Shown: positions 63,821-64,000 of the stretch, in pieces
Layout of the letters: every line of letters starts with the position of its first letter
How positions within the stretch are numbered: position 1 is the stretch's first letter
Origin: Candidatus Saccharimonadota bacterium
GTDB lineage: Bacteria > Patescibacteriota > Saccharimonadia > Saccharimonadales > Saccharimonadaceae
DNA length: 64,000 bases
Assembly: GCA_028286365.1 (NCBI GenBank)
Contig: JAQBRR010000002.1
Coordinates: 230,165 to 294,164, forward strand
Reading direction: 5' to 3'
Made by a program: the position numbers and the translations under genes
The notes under the pieces: model-generated
Told to the model about the DNA's origin: nothing
Database searches by the model: none
The model's input: the letters and a program-made list of their open reading frames with translations, nothing else

Positions 63821-64000
63821 TTAATCTTTTAAGCGGAAGGTGATTCTGCCCTTACTAAGATCGTAAGGGGTCAACTCAACTTCTACCTTATCACCTGGCA
63901 CAAGACGGATGTAATGCTTGCGCATTTTGCCCGAAATGTGAGCGATGATACTATGGCCATTTTCAAGTTCGACCTTAAACTGCGTATTAGGTAGTGATTC
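63821..64000 (-). CDS. infA: Translation initiation factor IF-1 (5' part beyond window)
   Basis: 59 C-terminal codons are present: [20 protein letters not shown], then [20 protein letters not shown] and [19 protein letters not shown]. This is the OB fold of IF-1, which blocks the A site during initiation. The N-terminus lies to the right of the window. First seen gene of the infA-rpmJ-rpsM-rpsK-rpsD-rpoA-rplQ-rplM-rpsI run. Confidence 0.93.
   Translation of the reverse strand, partial: ESLPNTQFKVELENGHSIIAHISGKMRKHYIRLVPGDKVEVELTPYDLSKGRITFRLKD

Noticed and set aside
1-64000. Recoded UGA (as Gly, like SR1/Gracilibacteria)
   Set aside because: Several full-length genes end properly at TGA (for example the aldo/keto reductase at 22463 and the GT2 at 29336), and no in-frame TGA interrupts conserved proteins.
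1-64000. CRISPR array, transposon or complete prophage
   Set aside because: No regularly spaced repeats, no transposase or integrase-like frame, and no capsid or terminase genes were seen.

Overview
The window looks like chromosome of a Candidatus Saccharibacteria (TM7, Patescibacteria/CPR) bacterium. This is inferred from sequence alone: short, densely packed genes, standard use of TGA as stop, cysteine-free L33, L36, S4 and DnaX, an incomplete biosynthetic repertoire, tandem ATP-grasp proteins of the archaeal PurP type, and several secreted proteins with Patescibacteria-like Ser-Gly-Asn-Ala repeats. Overall composition is moderately AT-rich, apart from one GC-rich island at 6.48-6.93 kb.

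Layout. 0-6.3 kb (minus): partial membrane glycosyltransferase-like gene, dnaB, dnaX, two uncharacterised genes, then rplL-rplJ behind a strong promoter, an L10-type leader and an attenuator. 6.4-10.6 kb: GC-rich orphan gene and a dTTP/folate cluster (tmk, dcd, folA, thyA). 10.6-15.2 kb: rplA, an FAD dehydrogenase on the other strand, and secE-nusG-orf-rplK. 15.2-27.6 kb: membrane glycosyltransferase, histidine kinase, YgjP-like peptidase, P-loop kinases, two PurP-like genes, aldo/keto reductase, CREST hydrolase, IMPase-like protein, VIT-family transporter. 27.7-32.1 kb: a three-gene operon of processive GT2 synthase, HlyD-like protein and GH81 endo-beta-1,3-glucanase, read here as an exopolysaccharide machine. 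32-46 kb is accessory: small stand-alone genes in both orientations, two phage-structural-like proteins, a Crp/Fnr regulator with TGTGA-N6-TCACA sites beside two large repeat-bearing surface proteins, dispersed repeats, and a duplicated tRNA-Trp 3' end. 46.2-51.4 kb: an alpha-glucan operon (GT4 synthase, GH57, GH15, unknown). 51.5-59.9 kb: rpmG, yajQ, tRNA-Thr (two), tRNA-Tyr, small unknown genes, holB-like, rluA-like, trpS, a racemase and an unknown gene behind what looks like a leader-peptide attenuator. 59.9-64 kb: the conserved infA-rpmJ-rpsM-rpsK-rpsD-rpoA-rplQ-rplM-rpsI operon.

Two expression styles are visible. Many housekeeping operon genes have Shine-Dalgarno sequences. About twenty genes, mostly single genes or first genes of operons, have a TATAAT-like hexamer ending only 6-11 nt before the start codon, which predicts leaderless or nearly leaderless mRNAs; I used this to choose several starts.

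The most interesting systems are: the GT2/HlyD/GH81 operon; a 26-codon leader ORF with one Trp codon, overlapping mutually exclusive antiterminator and terminator helices, ahead of an operon containing trpS; the Crp-like regulator whose recognition helix matches its adjacent perfect operator, next to repeat-rich surface proteins; and the alpha-glucan operon with its uncharacterised fourth gene. No CRISPR array, rRNA gene, transposase or integrase was seen.
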